A DNA stretch of 55,962 nt from Mesorhizobium wenxiniae (GCF_002284535.1 NZ_NPKH01000026.1:1-55962), one strand, 5' to 3'; shown: positions 24,963 to 35,135, counted from the first letter of the stretch. The notes: a model not told the origin generated them from the letters alone. Program-made: numbers and translations.

Positions 24963-26456
24963 TCAGTTTGTGATGCCGAGCGAAGCCTTGTACAGGTTCT
25001 TCTGCTCGTCCCGGCCGAAACGCTCTGTGATCTCTTCCCAGCCGGTCTCGACGTTCGCCACCGCCTCTTCAGCCGTGATCTCGCCGGCGAGGAAGCGAGC
25101 GAGCTCGCGGTCAAGCACGACACCCTGATACTCGGCGGTCCCCGGGATCTTGAGGTCCGAGGCCATGTTCGGGTTGTTCAGGCTGTCCTTGATGGCGCCA
25201 AGATAGTTCTTGGCTGACTCCTCCGTGAACCCGGCCTTGATCCACGGCTCGAGATTGTCTAGCTGCGAGTTGCGGTACGGGTTGTAACCAGTCCAGCCGA
25301 TTGTCACGTCGACATTCGATTGGGCCGCCTGGTTCATGTAGGACAGGAAGTCATAGCCGGCCTGTTTCACCTTGTCGTCAGCCTTGGCGTTGATCCCGCC
25401 AGTCCAGCCACCGAACGCCGCGAACGGCGAGTAGTTGATGCCGTCGATCGCATGCGGGCAGCGGGTGGCATCGCAGTCGACGAGCTTGCCGGTGGCCTTG
25501 TCGAGCACTTTCTTGGTGCCCATCATGACGGTGGCGCCCATCTTGTTCTTGATGGCCTCGCCGCCTGGGTCGAGAGACAGGGGGCCGATGTCGCCCCAGT
25601 CGATGGCCAATGCACAGCGACCAGTCGTGACGAGTGCCCGGGTGTCACCGATGTCGTGGTTGAGCTCATCGGGTGGTCCGTATTCGCCGTTCTTCTTGTA
25701 GATCTTGAAGGCCTCAGCCCAGGCTTCGTTATTGACCAAGGGCTTCATGGTCGCGGGATCGAAGAACATGCCCTCAGAGGTGCCCTGAGTCTGAACGTAG
25801 GCGGCAGCGATCGACATGATGGCGAAGTATGACTGCGCGTTCCGCTTCTTGAACATGCAAGAGCCGAAATCCGGCGTGCCGTCGCCGTTCAGGTCCTTGC
25901 CGTCGGTCGCAGCAGCAACCGCATGATACTCGTCCCACGTGCGCGGCGGCTTCAAGCCCATCTGGTCCAGAATGTCCTTGCGGTAATAGACCATCTGGAA
26001 GTCGCCATCGACGGTGATCAGGTAGGTCTTGCCGCCGACCTTCTGGTTATATTCGCGGAAGAACGGAGCAATGTCGTTGATTTCGATCTTGGTGTCCTTC
26101 GCTACATAGTCGGTCAGGTCCTGGAGTAGACCGGCGTCGACATATTCGGGCGCCCAGCTCGAAGCAAAGACGCCGACATCGATGGAGTTGGTGCCGGTCG
26201 CCCAGTCGGTGAGAAGTTTCTGGAACAGCTCCGCGAACGGGACCTCGGCGACCTCGATCTTCGCCCCGGTCATCTCGGTGAATTCCTTGCCGCGCTCGAC
26301 AAGACGCTGGGCAATAACCGGTCCGGGTCGGGTCATGATCCTGACCGTGACGCCGTCATACATTTTCTGCGCTGCCGCAGGCCCGCTCGCCGCGACGCCG
26401 GCCATGGCCATTGCGCCAAGAAGGAGTGGGCTCAAAACTTTTCCAACGTGGTACAT
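24963..26456 (-). CDS. Periplasmic sugar-type substrate-binding protein
   Basis: The product is 497 aa with a Sec signal peptide (LLLGAMAMAGVAASGPAAAQ). It is a family-1 extracellular solute-binding protein: FAELFQKLLTDWATGTNSID, APEYVDAGLLQDLTDYV, YRKDILDQMGLKPPRTWDEY and AFFNPYRNS-like TGYNPYRNSQL. An insert around residues 175-190 reads DGKDLNGDGTPDFGSCMF, an EF-hand-like calcium loop (DLNGDGTPD), found in some members. Ligand unknown. First gene of the four-gene importer; promoter presumably just above 26480. Confidence 0.92.
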   Translation of the reverse strand: MYHVGKVLSPLLLGAMAMAGVAASGPAAAQKMYDGVTVRIMTRPGPVIAQRLVERGKEFTEMTGAKIEVAEVPFAELFQKLLTDWATGTNSIDVGVFASSWAPEYVDAGLLQDLTDYVAKDTKIEINDIAPFFREYNQKVGGKTYLITVDGDFQMVYYRKDILDQMGLKPPRTWDEYHAVAAATDGKDLNGDGTPDFGSCMFKKRNAQSYFAIMSIAAAYVQTQGTSEGMFFDPATMKPLVNNEAWAEAFKIYKKNGEYGPPDELNHDIGDTRALVTTGRCALAIDWGDIGPLSLDPGGEAIKNKMGATVMMGTKKVLDKATGKLVDCDATRCPHAIDGINYSPFAAFGGWTGGINAKADDKVKQAGYDFLSYMNQAAQSNVDVTIGWTGYNPYRNSQLDNLEPWIKAGFTEESAKNYLGAIKDSLNNPNMASDLKIPGTAEYQGVVLDRELARFLAGEITAEEAVANVETGWEEITERFGRDEQKNLYKASLGITN

Positions 26457-26979
26457 TGGTTTCCTCCCTTTGTTGGTTCGCTCACCCTGGTGTCATTGAT
26501 TCCAATGCCTTTTCAAGGACATAGATATCATTGGGCCCGGAGACGGTAGGCTAGCCGTGTCTTTCGCCTGGCGGTTCCCCTCCTGACAGTTGTGGTCTTC
26601 GAGCCGTAAGCCTGTCCTTCCGCCGATCCTCCATCAAGGCCAGGTTGGCTCGACTCCTTAAGCCGCATATTCGGTTACGCTCGTGACAGGAGGAGCCGAA
26701 GTCGAGACGACAGGCGCTCCGCGGGATCGGCCGCTTGAAGAAGTCGTGCTCCTTCAGTCTCACCATCAGCATGTCATCGACCTTGCCCTTGGAGGCGACT
26801 TCGCCGTCCTTGTCATAGGGCCTGCCCAGAGATTGTAGAACAACTCCGCAGGTCGCGTGAGCAAATTTGTGAATATCTGTTGGGCTACGCAGGCTCCCGT
26901 CGCTGCGACTCTCCATGAATCGATGGAAACGAGCGTGCGCAAGGGCTTGGCCTTCCGCAATGGCTGGGGAGGCGACCGC
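26457..26979. other. About 520 bp without a supported gene
   Basis: Holds the promoter region of the binding-protein gene and then sequence with no recognisable protein on either strand. It may contain the lost N-terminal half of the GNAT remnant that follows. Confidence 0.5.
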
Positions 26980-27256
26980 ACGCTTGCGGCCCATCCGGAG
27001 ATGCGCGGCCGCGGGTTCGGCCGTCTGCTTTTGAATAGATCCCTCAAGGCGCCCAGCCGTCGTGGCGCTCGTGAGCATCCATACGGCCGCCGTTATGAAG
27101 GTCGCGTGCCACCAGTATGAGAGAAGCGGCTTTGTCCGCTGCCCCAGATAGGACCTGCTCCATCTGATATCTTCACCTGGGAAAGGGCGTCGGGTGACAA
27201 GCAGGTCATCGCCTATCGGCTGGATCTAACCGCGCCCTCGTTCGGCGACATCTGAA
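26980..27256 (+). pseudogene. Remnant of a GNAT N-acetyltransferase
   Basis: Pieces of one GNAT domain lie in three frames. HPEMRGRGFGRLLLNRSL is the acetyl-CoA binding motif A (normally PExRGxGxGxxL). Then, in another frame, VSIHTAAVMKVACHQYERSG with FVRCP matches motif B (LHT..M..A..LYER.GF). After an in-frame stop, a third frame reads DIFTWERASGDKQVIAYRLD, the usual C-terminal IAYRLDL. At least two frameshifts are needed, and no start is visible, so the gene is dead. Confidence 0.7.
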
Positions 27257-28084
27257 GGGCTCTGAGAGCCTCCCAATTGCACTCCATAGTGCGCCAGAGT
27301 ACCCCGCAAACTCGAACTCTATTTGCTTCCCGAGCGACCGCATCCAAATTGAAACGAAGAGAGCACCCTGACCTTGATCAACTATAGCGAAGAGCAGAGG
27401 GCCTACCGAATCTTTCAACCTACGATATGGCCGCCGAGTCGCCTCATTCCCACTCAATCATCAATTAAGGCCGTACCTGATTGTTTCAATTACTTAATTT
27501 AAGTCACACAACCAGTGAGTACCGTCAAAAATACCGTCAGATTCTTACGCTGTTGAAAAGACTGAAACAATGTGGTCGCTGCCGCGGTATGCACACTTTT
27601 GATTGCATCATTTGCGAGCTGCCATTCGGCGAGGTAAAGCTGGAGTTCTCAGAACACAACAAGGACGGTGTTTGCTCATGCTCGACAGCTCTAGGTTCGA
27701 GTAGACGCGCGGCTGTATCGGGGGGAATGGGCTGGTAGGAAATGGATGTCGTGCCGCATCACTCTGTCGATCGACCAAGCTTCGCATTGCCTCATCTGCT
27801 GCTCGTGGCGATGGCCCCCGATCGGAGATGCGCTATAGGAACACGCGAATTTCGATTCTGCCCTCAACTCTCGGGACCACTCACTCTGAGTAACAACGTC
27901 ACGCCGATCCCACCTTCCGACGCTATTTTGCGGCAATGCGGCCAGTAAGCGCCGCGCCCGTTCGCGATTTCCTAGTGGTGAAAGTCTGACATTTGGTACC
28001 CCACGCGTGGAGCAGCTTAGGCTGAAAGAGCACGTTGCACGACAAATAAACCGCCTATCAGCTAACCACGGACCAGATGGAAGG
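27257..28084. other. About 830 bp scar region without recognisable gene
   Basis: Small open frames on both strands give no family I know. The zone lies between the GNAT remnant and the IS66 fragment, and its A+T content rises around 27480-27560. It is likely decayed insertion DNA. Confidence 0.5.
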
Positions 28085-28472
28085 TCAGCCCCGCAAGGCG
28101 GTTTTGGATTTCCCCGAGACCTTGCCCAGTTCCGCTTCCCATAGATCGAAGGGGCTCGCGACAATGGCCACGGACTTTTCCTGACGCAGCGCGGCGCGGC
28201 TTCCAGCATCCTTGCCACGAACCTTGTCTCGACCTTCCACAATTCGGTCATGGCGGTGATCGAACCCGTCGCGGCCCTGCGAGATCCCGCTGATGTGCAG
28301 GTCGTAGAATTTGCGCCGCAGGTGAGCCCAGCACCCGGCGAGCCGGATTGTTTCATTGCTGCCGGCTTTGTCCCGTGCCTTGACCAGGTTGGTATAGGCC
28401 GAGTAGCCATCCACTTGCAGGATACCGCTGAACCCGGCGAGGTGGCGCGCGTGAGCGAATGGCGGATGCCGG
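28085..28472 (-). mobile_element. IS66-family transposase (TnpC) fragment
   Basis: In one frame the minus strand gives HLAGFSGILQVDGYSAYTNL, then CWAHLRRKFYDLHISG and SVAIVASPFDLWEAELGKVS, the central part of the IS66 DDE transposase (VDGY.AY contains a catalytic Asp, CWAHLRRKF is highly diagnostic). A short frame disturbance occurs near 28250. Both ends are missing: the N-terminal part stops at the boundary with the GGDEF-EAL gene near 28472, and the C-terminal part breaks off at about 28090. No terminal inverted repeats were found. Confidence 0.85.
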
Positions 28473-30386
28473 TCACAACTCCTGGCGCTCTTTAACTGCC
28501 AAACCAAGCGCTTGGCTGAGTGGCACCGCCTTGGAGAACAGGAAGCCCTGAGCGGTTTTGCAGCCAAGTTTGTGCAGAGTTTGCCGATCCGCCTCTGTCT
28601 CGACGCCCTCGGCCATGACCTCGATCCCGAGCGTCCGACCAAGATCGATCACGGTTTTGACAAGCAGCCGATCCTCCCGCGATTTGGCTAAACCGCGAAT
28701 GAAGCCCTGGTCTATTTTCACCTTCCTTATCCGACTGTCCTTGAGCGATGCCAACGTGGAAAAGCCGGTGCCGAAGACATCGAGCGCGATGGAAATGCCG
28801 GCATGTGAAAGCCGTCCGAGCTTTTCATCGACCCTGTCCGGGTCCACGGGCGATTCTTCTGTTATCTCAATTTCGAACATCGTTGCAGGGAGGTCCTTTG
28901 CCGCCAGACCATTCAGAACCATTTCGTCGATATCGCCGGCCTCCAATTCGCGCGGTGAAACGTTCATCGTCACACGAACATCACGACAGTCAGCTTTCAC
29001 CAAGGCGTCGATAAAAGCGCAACATTCGGAAAATACAGCTTGAGTTAGCAGCTGGAGCATTCCGGTTTCGCGTGCCGCTGTCATGATTTCGGGCGGAGAG
29101 ATGGAACCGTGAATCGGATGGGACCACCTTAGCAACCCTTCAAAACCGATCACAGCTTCGGTGTCGAGTCTTACGATTGGCTGGAACCAAGGGCCCAAGC
29201 TTCTCGTCTTTATCGCCGAATGAAGATCGCGTTCGATGGACTGGCGGCGTTGCAGTTCCCGGTCGAGCTCGGCATCGAACAGGCAAAATTCGTTCCTGCC
29301 ACGGCGCTTAGCTGTGTAAAGGGCGATGTCCGCCCGCAACAACATTTCCGTCAGCCCCGGGTTTTTAGCCGAGTATATTCCTATGGATGCCCCGATCCGG
29401 ACGGAGGCGACGCCAGGATAGGGGCGAGCAAGCTTGGATATGAGATTGGATGCGAGATTGCTGGGAGAAGGCGAATTTCTAAGCGAGGAAAAAACCAGCA
29501 CGAATTCATCGCCACCGATGCGGGCGAGCGTTGAGCCCTCCGGTGCTTCTTCCTCTATTCGGCGGGCGATCCTGGCAAGCAGCTCGTCACCCGTTCTGTG
29601 ACCGTAGGTATCGTTGACAGATTTGAACCCATCCAGATCAATCAGCATGGCCACAAAGGGCCCATCAGTGTTCTCAAACTGATCGATTGCATGTTCGAGG
29701 CCGCGCCTGTTGAGGAGCGCGGTAAGATGGTCCTCCCTGGAATTGCGCTCCATTTCCGCGGCAAGCCGCTCGGCTTGATGTCTCAGGCGGCTCGCGTCAC
29801 GGAAGCGCGCTTGTCCAACGAACGAGGCTCGAGCCAGGCCGCCCTCGAAAAGCAGGACGGCAAAAGCCAGAATGTAGTTTTCCAGGGTTCCCTTCGTCAG
29901 CAAGCATGCGGCGGCAATGAGGAGTGGCGGTGTGATGAAGTATATCGCTGCCGCAGCATATGAGCTGCCGTACGTGACCGCGCCAGCTGAAATGCCCGCC
30001 AGAATTATTAGATGCAGCGATGCTTGAGACGTCGTGTACCCAGCCGTTAGGACGGCAAGGAATGACCAGGTGAATCCCGCCAGAAGAGCAAGCCTGCCAA
30101 ACCAGCGAAGCCGCAGCCAAACCCGTGTCAGATCATCCTGGACTCCGGGTTCCTTCAGCTGATGAGGGGCGAGTGCAAGGCGGGCGGCATTTATCGCATT
30201 AACGACCGAAAACTAGGCCGCGCCAGCAAGACCGTTCCCGGAAAGGGCCTGCACGGTCAAAATCAGCCCGGACAGCACAATGCTTATCGGCATTGAGACG
30301 AAAAGGCCTGCCCTCAGATCAGCGAGCTGGTCCTGAAGGATTCTCGCCTCCAGCGGATCTTCTTTTTCCAGGGCTGGACGGGTCAG
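28473..30386 (-). pseudogene. Membrane-bound GGDEF-EAL protein with amber codon and no standard start
   Basis: Read-through frame of 637 codons. Residues ~30-200 hold about six hydrophobic spans. The GGDEF domain is intact (ARIGGDEFVLVF). The EAL domain is altered: EGL for EAL, and DVFG for DDFG, so a catalytic Asp is lost. A TAG at 30213-30215 interrupts the membrane part in an otherwise continuous protein. No ATG, GTG or TTG lies in frame upstream to the stop at 30438; only a CTG at 30386 has a ribosome site (AGGAG, 8 bases). The 3' end abuts the IS66 fragment. Probably inactivated; a shortened product from TTG 29903 is possible. Confidence 0.75.
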
Positions 30387-30549
30387 CTTGCTTACTCCTG
30401 CTTGTCCGCAGCCTATGCAGCCCCCCTGAAGGACGGGTTAATTCTTCAATCGGAGATCAGCGTCGGGAGCAGGATTACTCCGGCGCATGATGCACTCTCT
30501 CCCATCGCTCGCCCAGCACATCGCGCAAAATGCAACTGCTGGTGCAGTA

Positions 30550-31728
30550 TCACCGCTGGAGCTCCGCCGAAATCCCATGCCGGACAAGGGGAACATGTTG
30601 GGCAAAGCGAAGCCCCAGATGCCTTGCAAGCCGTGCCGCCAGGTGGTCTCTGGAGTAGAGTCCAACCAGTATGTTCGTTGCATGGTAGAGCGGCGCCGCC
30701 GACAGGCGCAGCCGCCTTTCGTATATGTGCAGCATGTCGGGGTCGCCAACATTGCGGCCGTCGCGGCACGCAGTCATGATTCCACGGGCGAGTTGCTTCT
30801 GGCTGCTGAGACCGATGTTGAATCCGTGAGCGGTCACCGGGTGCATGCCGATGGCAGCGTCGCCGATGAGTGCGGCGCTCGGGGCCCGGAATTTGTGCGC
30901 CCAGGTCGTGACCAGCGGATAGGTATGGCGCTTGCTTGCCAAGGTCATTTTTCCAAGGCGCCCTCGACACAGTTTCGTCAACTCCGACAGGAACAAATCG
31001 TCATCGAAGGCAAGCAGTCTATAGGCCTCGTTTGAGCGCAATGTGAGCAGCAGCGACGACACGCCTTCCGCGAGGGGCAATATCGCTATCGTCTGATGGT
31101 GATCGAACCATTCGATGGCGATCTGGTGGTGGGCGCGCTCGTGCCTCACTCGGCAAATCAGCATCGAGTGGCCAAGCCGGTTGATATCGGCGCCGATGCC
31201 CAGCAGATCACGCGTGGCGGACAAACGCGAATCCGCGGCAACAACAAGCCGAGCAGTTAAACGCGCGCCATTAGAGAGCGTTACGACTGCTCCTTCTTGG
31301 CTGTTTGTTGCATCGACGACCGAGTGGCCGCACAACAGCCGGGCGCGATCCTGCAAGCGGACGATTTTGAACAGCGCCTCGCGGATCCGGCAATTTGGAA
31401 CCAAAACCCCCAGCGGTTCTCCAGAGTTGCTGGGAGGATCGAAACGAAGAGCGAATGCGCTCGAGCCGTTGAGCACGCGCGCGCCTTGAATTGCTGATTT
31501 GTCCGAAGCCGGGATGACATCCCAGGCGCCGAGCTCGCGAAGGGTTCTGATCGAAGCGTTGGTCAGCGCGATTTCGCGACCATCGAAAGCCGGATTCGCC
31601 AGACTATCGAATGTGTTCTGTTCAACAACTGCCACCTTGAGTTCGCTTTGGGCAAGCGACGCAGCGAACGAAAGGCCGACCGGCCCGGCTCCAACGACAA
31701 CGATGTCAAAATTGTCGTCAGAGCCCAT
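30550..31728 (-). CDS. ubiM: FAD-dependent ubiquinone-pathway hydroxylase, UbiM-like
   Basis: The product is 392 aa. N-terminal FAD fold VVVGAGPVGLSFAASLAQSE, middle motif ADSRLSATRDLLGI (DG-type position), and second FAD contact LIGDAAIGMHPVTAHGFNIG, characteristic of UbiH/Coq6 relatives. HGFN and the C-terminal ATNILVGLYS resemble UbiM, a hydroxylase of demethoxyubiquinol ring position 5 found in alphaproteobacteria. The ATG shares one base with the stop of the CHAT-like gene upstream (TGATG), so expression is coupled. The assignment to UbiM rather than another UbiH relative is moderately certain. Confidence 0.8.
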   Translation of the reverse strand: MGSDDNFDIVVVGAGPVGLSFAASLAQSELKVAVVEQNTFDSLANPAFDGREIALTNASIRTLRELGAWDVIPASDKSAIQGARVLNGSSAFALRFDPPSNSGEPLGVLVPNCRIREALFKIVRLQDRARLLCGHSVVDATNSQEGAVVTLSNGARLTARLVVAADSRLSATRDLLGIGADINRLGHSMLICRVRHERAHHQIAIEWFDHHQTIAILPLAEGVSSLLLTLRSNEAYRLLAFDDDLFLSELTKLCRGRLGKMTLASKRHTYPLVTTWAHKFRAPSAALIGDAAIGMHPVTAHGFNIGLSSQKQLARGIMTACRDGRNVGDPDMLHIYERRLRLSAAPLYHATNILVGLYSRDHLAARLARHLGLRFAQHVPLVRHGISAELQR

Positions 31729-32330
31729 CAGCGTGCCGCCATCCCGTCGGCTATCCTCGTGTAACGGTGGAACTGAGCCGACTGACATCCGCTGAGCTCC
31801 GTGCCCGCCGCCAACGCGTATGATGCTCCGCAGCACATTGACATCACGAGGATCTTCGGCGCTGGATCCGAGCCTTGGAACATTTCTACGAAGTCAGCCC
31901 AAAGAAGGCTACCTCGCCCACTGGACGAAGCGATCCCGTCTCCATTGCCGTGCCCAGCGATGTGAAGCACGTCGCACTTCGCCTTGTTCGCTTGGACTAC
32001 AGCCTCACGAAAATGCTTTCGGTCCAAAGCAATGTGGAGCTCCGCGCGGATGTTGACAGTCTTTAGCATCTTCTGTGTGATCGGTCCGTCCGCCCTGTCG
32101 GCGAAGTAGTCATTCGCGTTGTGGCAGTCGATGATGTGAACGGCGCTCATGGGATTCTGCCTATTATTATCGTCGTGACGAGTGGATACCACGTGCGGAA
32201 CACCGTGATCTGCGCTGAGTTTCGGTGACCGCATTGCTGCAAGGCGCAGGGCCGGAAATTGGCATGGATCGGCAATGAAGCATGCAACCCCATCAGAGGT
32301 GGACGCGTCTGGCCGCGATACATAAGTCAT
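31728..32330 (-). CDS. Small CHAT/caspase-like putative peptidase
   Basis: The product is 200 aa if started at ATG 32330, which has AAGGAG five bases upstream; an inner ATG at 32150 precedes the recognisable domain directly and could be the true start. The domain (from residue ~61) ends its third strand in CDVLHIAGHGNGDG (His127) and the next in ILVMSMCCGAS (Cys166/167), matching the His-Cys dyad pattern of CHAT/caspase-fold proteins (strand-HGxG, strand-C). It is short, with little after the cysteine strand, so it may be degenerate or truncated. It is translationally coupled to the UbiM-like gene. Confidence 0.6.
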   Translation of the reverse strand: MTYVSRPDASTSDGVACFIADPCQFPALRLAAMRSPKLSADHGVPHVVSTRHDDNNRQNPMSAVHIIDCHNANDYFADRADGPITQKMLKTVNIRAELHIALDRKHFREAVVQANKAKCDVLHIAGHGNGDGIASSSGRGSLLWADFVEMFQGSDPAPKILVMSMCCGASYALAAGTELSGCQSAQFHRYTRIADGMAAR

Positions 32331-32694
32331 GCATTCTCCTTCGAAGACTGGCCTATAAAGCACCACTGATGCGAATATGACCCTGATCTGGATCAGCCAG
32401 GGCACGATCAACCGGCACTGGTAGTTCACGCTCGGGTGATCGATCGCGACGCTCAACTTGTTACCCGTGCGCACAGTGCGAAGCTCGTCCGGCCGCGCGA
32501 GGTACTCTCGCGGCATCAGCCGCCTCATACTGGGTGCATGGGAAGGCAGTCCTTCGCACGACAGTGGATTTTCACAAATCAATGTAGTGCCCAGCTTAGG
32601 TCAAGCTGGTCATGGAGCATGGACAGCTTGTTCCCGACCGAGCCGGCTCGACTGACGAGCGGGATCCGCGCATCTTATGCACAGCGGATTGAAA
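32331..32694. other. Intergenic region, about 360 bp
   Basis: Lies between the end of ccoS and the CHAT-like gene, both on the minus strand. It must hold the promoter for the latter; no clear consensus or terminator was recognised. Confidence 0.5.
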
Positions 32695-32850
32695 TCAGCG
32701 TCCCGGTTTGTCGTCCCGATCAATTAGTATCCGCTCGGCGGCTCCGTCGAGATCTTCGTATTGACCGCTTCGCAATGCCCAGACGAAGCCGGACAGGCCC
32801 AGTGCACCCAGAAAAAGGGCCACTGGTATGAGATAGAGCAAGGTCGTCAC
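32695..32850 (-). CDS. ccoS: cbb3 oxidase assembly protein CcoS (FixS)
   Basis: The product is 51 aa: one membrane span (LLYLIPVALFLGALGLSGFV), then WALRSGQYEDLDGAAERIL, the CcoS signature. It starts with GTG, whose TGA overlap with the ccoI stop (GTGA) couples the two genes. CcoS is needed to insert cofactors (haem, copper) into CcoN. Confidence 0.92.
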   Translation of the reverse strand: MTTLLYLIPVALFLGALGLSGFVWALRSGQYEDLDGAAERILIDRDDKPGR

Positions 32851-35135
32851 GAGGATTGTGCCGAATAGCCGACTGCGGAGCGTCTGACTTTTTGAATAAC
32901 TTGCACCGTCGCATTCGCCATGAAGCCGTGCAAGCGCAATGCGTTTCCAATAACAAGCAGCGATGAGGCAGACATGGCAATCGCCGCTATCAAAGGCGTG
33001 ACGTGCCCGAGGATGGCGATTGGTACTGCCACCGCATTGTAGACGATTGCGATTGCGATGTTCTGCCGGATCAGGTTTCCTGCCTTGCGCGAGACGCCCA
33101 GGGCGAGCGGCACCGCCAGGAGGCTTTCGCGCAGGAAGACGAAGTCTGCCGCGTTGCGGCCAATGTCGACGGCGGTGGCCGGTGCGATCGAGACATGCGC
33201 CGCGCTCAGGGCCGGCGTATCGTTGAGGCCGTCGCCAACCATCAGAACCTTGTGCCCAACTTTCGCGAGGGTTTCGATGCGTTCGAGCTTGCCCGATGGC
33301 AGCAGGCACGGAACGAAGTCGTCGATATCCAGCAGCTTTGCCACTTCGGCGCAGGCTGCGGCGGTATCGCCCGACAGCATTTGCATCGACACCCCGGCAT
33401 CGTTCAATCGCTTGATCGCCGCCGCCGCGTCGGCGCGCAGCGCATTCTCGAAATCGAAGGTCGCGACAATGAACCCGTCTTTTGTCAGGGCCGTTCCACC
33501 ATAGCCATGTTTGCCTTCACCTCCGGTCCGGGCCTTCCATCCAGCCCATCCGCGTCGACCCAGCCGCCAAGTGCTTCCGGCGACAGTGGCTTCGATCCCG
33601 AACCCCGGATGCTCTGTGACGGCATCGAATTTGTGTTGCCCGCCAGGAGCGGCAAAGCCGGTCATGGCCTTTGAAAACGGGTGACGCGAATGCGCGGCCA
33701 TGTCGGCGGCGATTGCCAGCATGCCCGGATCAATCGAGTCCGCATTGACCAGCCGGGGCTGGCCGAGCGTGAGCGTGCCGGTCTTGTCGAACACGGCAGT
33801 ATCGATCGCCGCGAGGCGCTCCATGGCCGAACCGTCCTTGACCATGATACCGCTCTCGAAAAGCCGCCGCGCCGCGACCACTTGGACGATCGGCACGGCG
33901 AGGCCGAGCGCGCAGGGGCATGTGATGATGAGAACAGCGATGGCGATCGTCATCGCCCGGTGCCAGTCGCCGGTCGCCGCCATCCAGCCCAGGAATGTCA
34001 CGAAGGCGGTGAGATGAACCAGGGGCGCGTAGAGTGCCGACACGCGATCAGCGATGCGGCGATAGTGCGCGCGACCGCCCTCGGCGGATTCCATCAGCCG
34101 AACCATCTCCGCCAGGAACGAATCCTTTGCGGCGGCTGTCGCCTGGATCGTCAGCGGGCCGGTAAGATTGAGCACGCCGGCCTGTACTGCTTCGCCCGGC
34201 GCCACGTTTTTCGGCGTGCTTTCGCCTGAGGCCAGCGAGCAGTCGAGATCCGACGTTCCCTGGATGATCTTGCCGTCGACGGGGATCCTCTCACCGGCCG
34301 CGATCAACAACCGCATGCCTGGTTCGATCTCGCCGACCGGCAGATAGTCGCGCGCGCCGTCGCCGCGCATCACCATGGCGCCACGCGCGGCCATCTGAGA
34401 CAGGCCCTTCACGGCAGTCCGGGCACGCTCCCGCATCACATGATCCAGCGTGCGCCCGATCAAAAGGAAGAACAGCAGCGATACCGACGCGTCGAAATAG
34501 GCGTGGTCGCCATGATTGATCGTCTCATAGAGGCTCATGGCATAGGCGAGCGAAACACCGACCGCGATGGGCACGTCCATATTCATGCGACCATGGCGCA
34601 AAGCATTCCAGGCCGAACGGAAGAAGATTCCGCCGGCGAAGGCGAGGGCAGGAATGGCGATCAGCGCCGAGACCCAGTGAAACAGGTCGCGGGTAGCACC
34701 TTCGGCGCCGGACCAGACAGAGACCGAAAGCAGCATGATGTTCCCCGCCGCAAAGCCGGCAACAGCGACAGCGCGGATCAGTTCGGCAAGCGTCTTGTCC
34801 TTGTCATCGACCTCGGGTGTGAACAGATGCGCCTTGTAGCCCAGCCTGCCAAGCGCGGCGACGAAGGGTGGCACCTCGTCTCCTCGCCACCGGACCGCGA
34901 CCCGCTTCGTCGACAGGTTGACGCGCGCGCTTTCGACGTGATCGAGCTTTCCAAGTGCCGCCTCGATCGTCTGGATACAGGCGGCGCAATGAACCGTCGG
35001 CACTGAAAGATCGGTCTGCCGAAGATCATCGCCAAGCGATCGGCTCGCCAACCTGATCTCCTGGCTGGATGGCAGGACCGACGTGGCGCCGTTCAGATCC
35101 AGCGCCATTTCAGCGCCCGGTGCACAACAGCTCAT
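32847..35135 (-). CDS. ccoI: Copper P-type ATPase CcoI (FixI)
   Basis: The product is 762 aa. N-terminus: CCAPG and a heavy-metal-associated domain with VHCAACIQTIE (CxxC). Membrane copper site CPCALGLAVP, phosphorylation site DKTGTLTLG, ATP-binding HPFS, and hinge VGDGLNDTPAL are all intact, with eight spans as in P1B ATPases. It exports copper needed to load the CcoN binuclear centre. Start 35135 overlaps the ccoH stop (ATGA). Confidence 0.95.
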   Translation of the reverse strand: MSCCAPGAEMALDLNGATSVLPSSQEIRLASRSLGDDLRQTDLSVPTVHCAACIQTIEAALGKLDHVESARVNLSTKRVAVRWRGDEVPPFVAALGRLGYKAHLFTPEVDDKDKTLAELIRAVAVAGFAAGNIMLLSVSVWSGAEGATRDLFHWVSALIAIPALAFAGGIFFRSAWNALRHGRMNMDVPIAVGVSLAYAMSLYETINHGDHAYFDASVSLLFFLLIGRTLDHVMRERARTAVKGLSQMAARGAMVMRGDGARDYLPVGEIEPGMRLLIAAGERIPVDGKIIQGTSDLDCSLASGESTPKNVAPGEAVQAGVLNLTGPLTIQATAAAKDSFLAEMVRLMESAEGGRAHYRRIADRVSALYAPLVHLTAFVTFLGWMAATGDWHRAMTIAIAVLIITCPCALGLAVPIVQVVAARRLFESGIMVKDGSAMERLAAIDTAVFDKTGTLTLGQPRLVNADSIDPGMLAIAADMAAHSRHPFSKAMTGFAAPGGQHKFDAVTEHPGFGIEATVAGSTWRLGRRGWAGWKARTGGEGKHGYGGTALTKDGFIVATFDFENALRADAAAAIKRLNDAGVSMQMLSGDTAAACAEVAKLLDIDDFVPCLLPSGKLERIETLAKVGHKVLMVGDGLNDTPALSAAHVSIAPATAVDIGRNAADFVFLRESLLAVPLALGVSRKAGNLIRQNIAIAIVYNAVAVPIAILGHVTPLIAAIAMSASSLLVIGNALRLHGFMANATVQVIQKVRRSAVGYSAQSS

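Noticed and set aside
26551..27078. Minus-strand frame of 175 codons in the scar zone
   Set aside because: No recognisable domain; its 5' half lies antisense to the GNAT remnant.
27680..27705. GGTTCGAGT resembling a tRNA T-arm
   Set aside because: No acceptor, D or anticodon arms can be drawn around it.
29901..29903. TTG 29903 as the true start of the GGDEF-EAL protein
   Set aside because: It lies in the middle of the membrane domain, and protein-like sequence continues upstream in frame to and past the amber codon.
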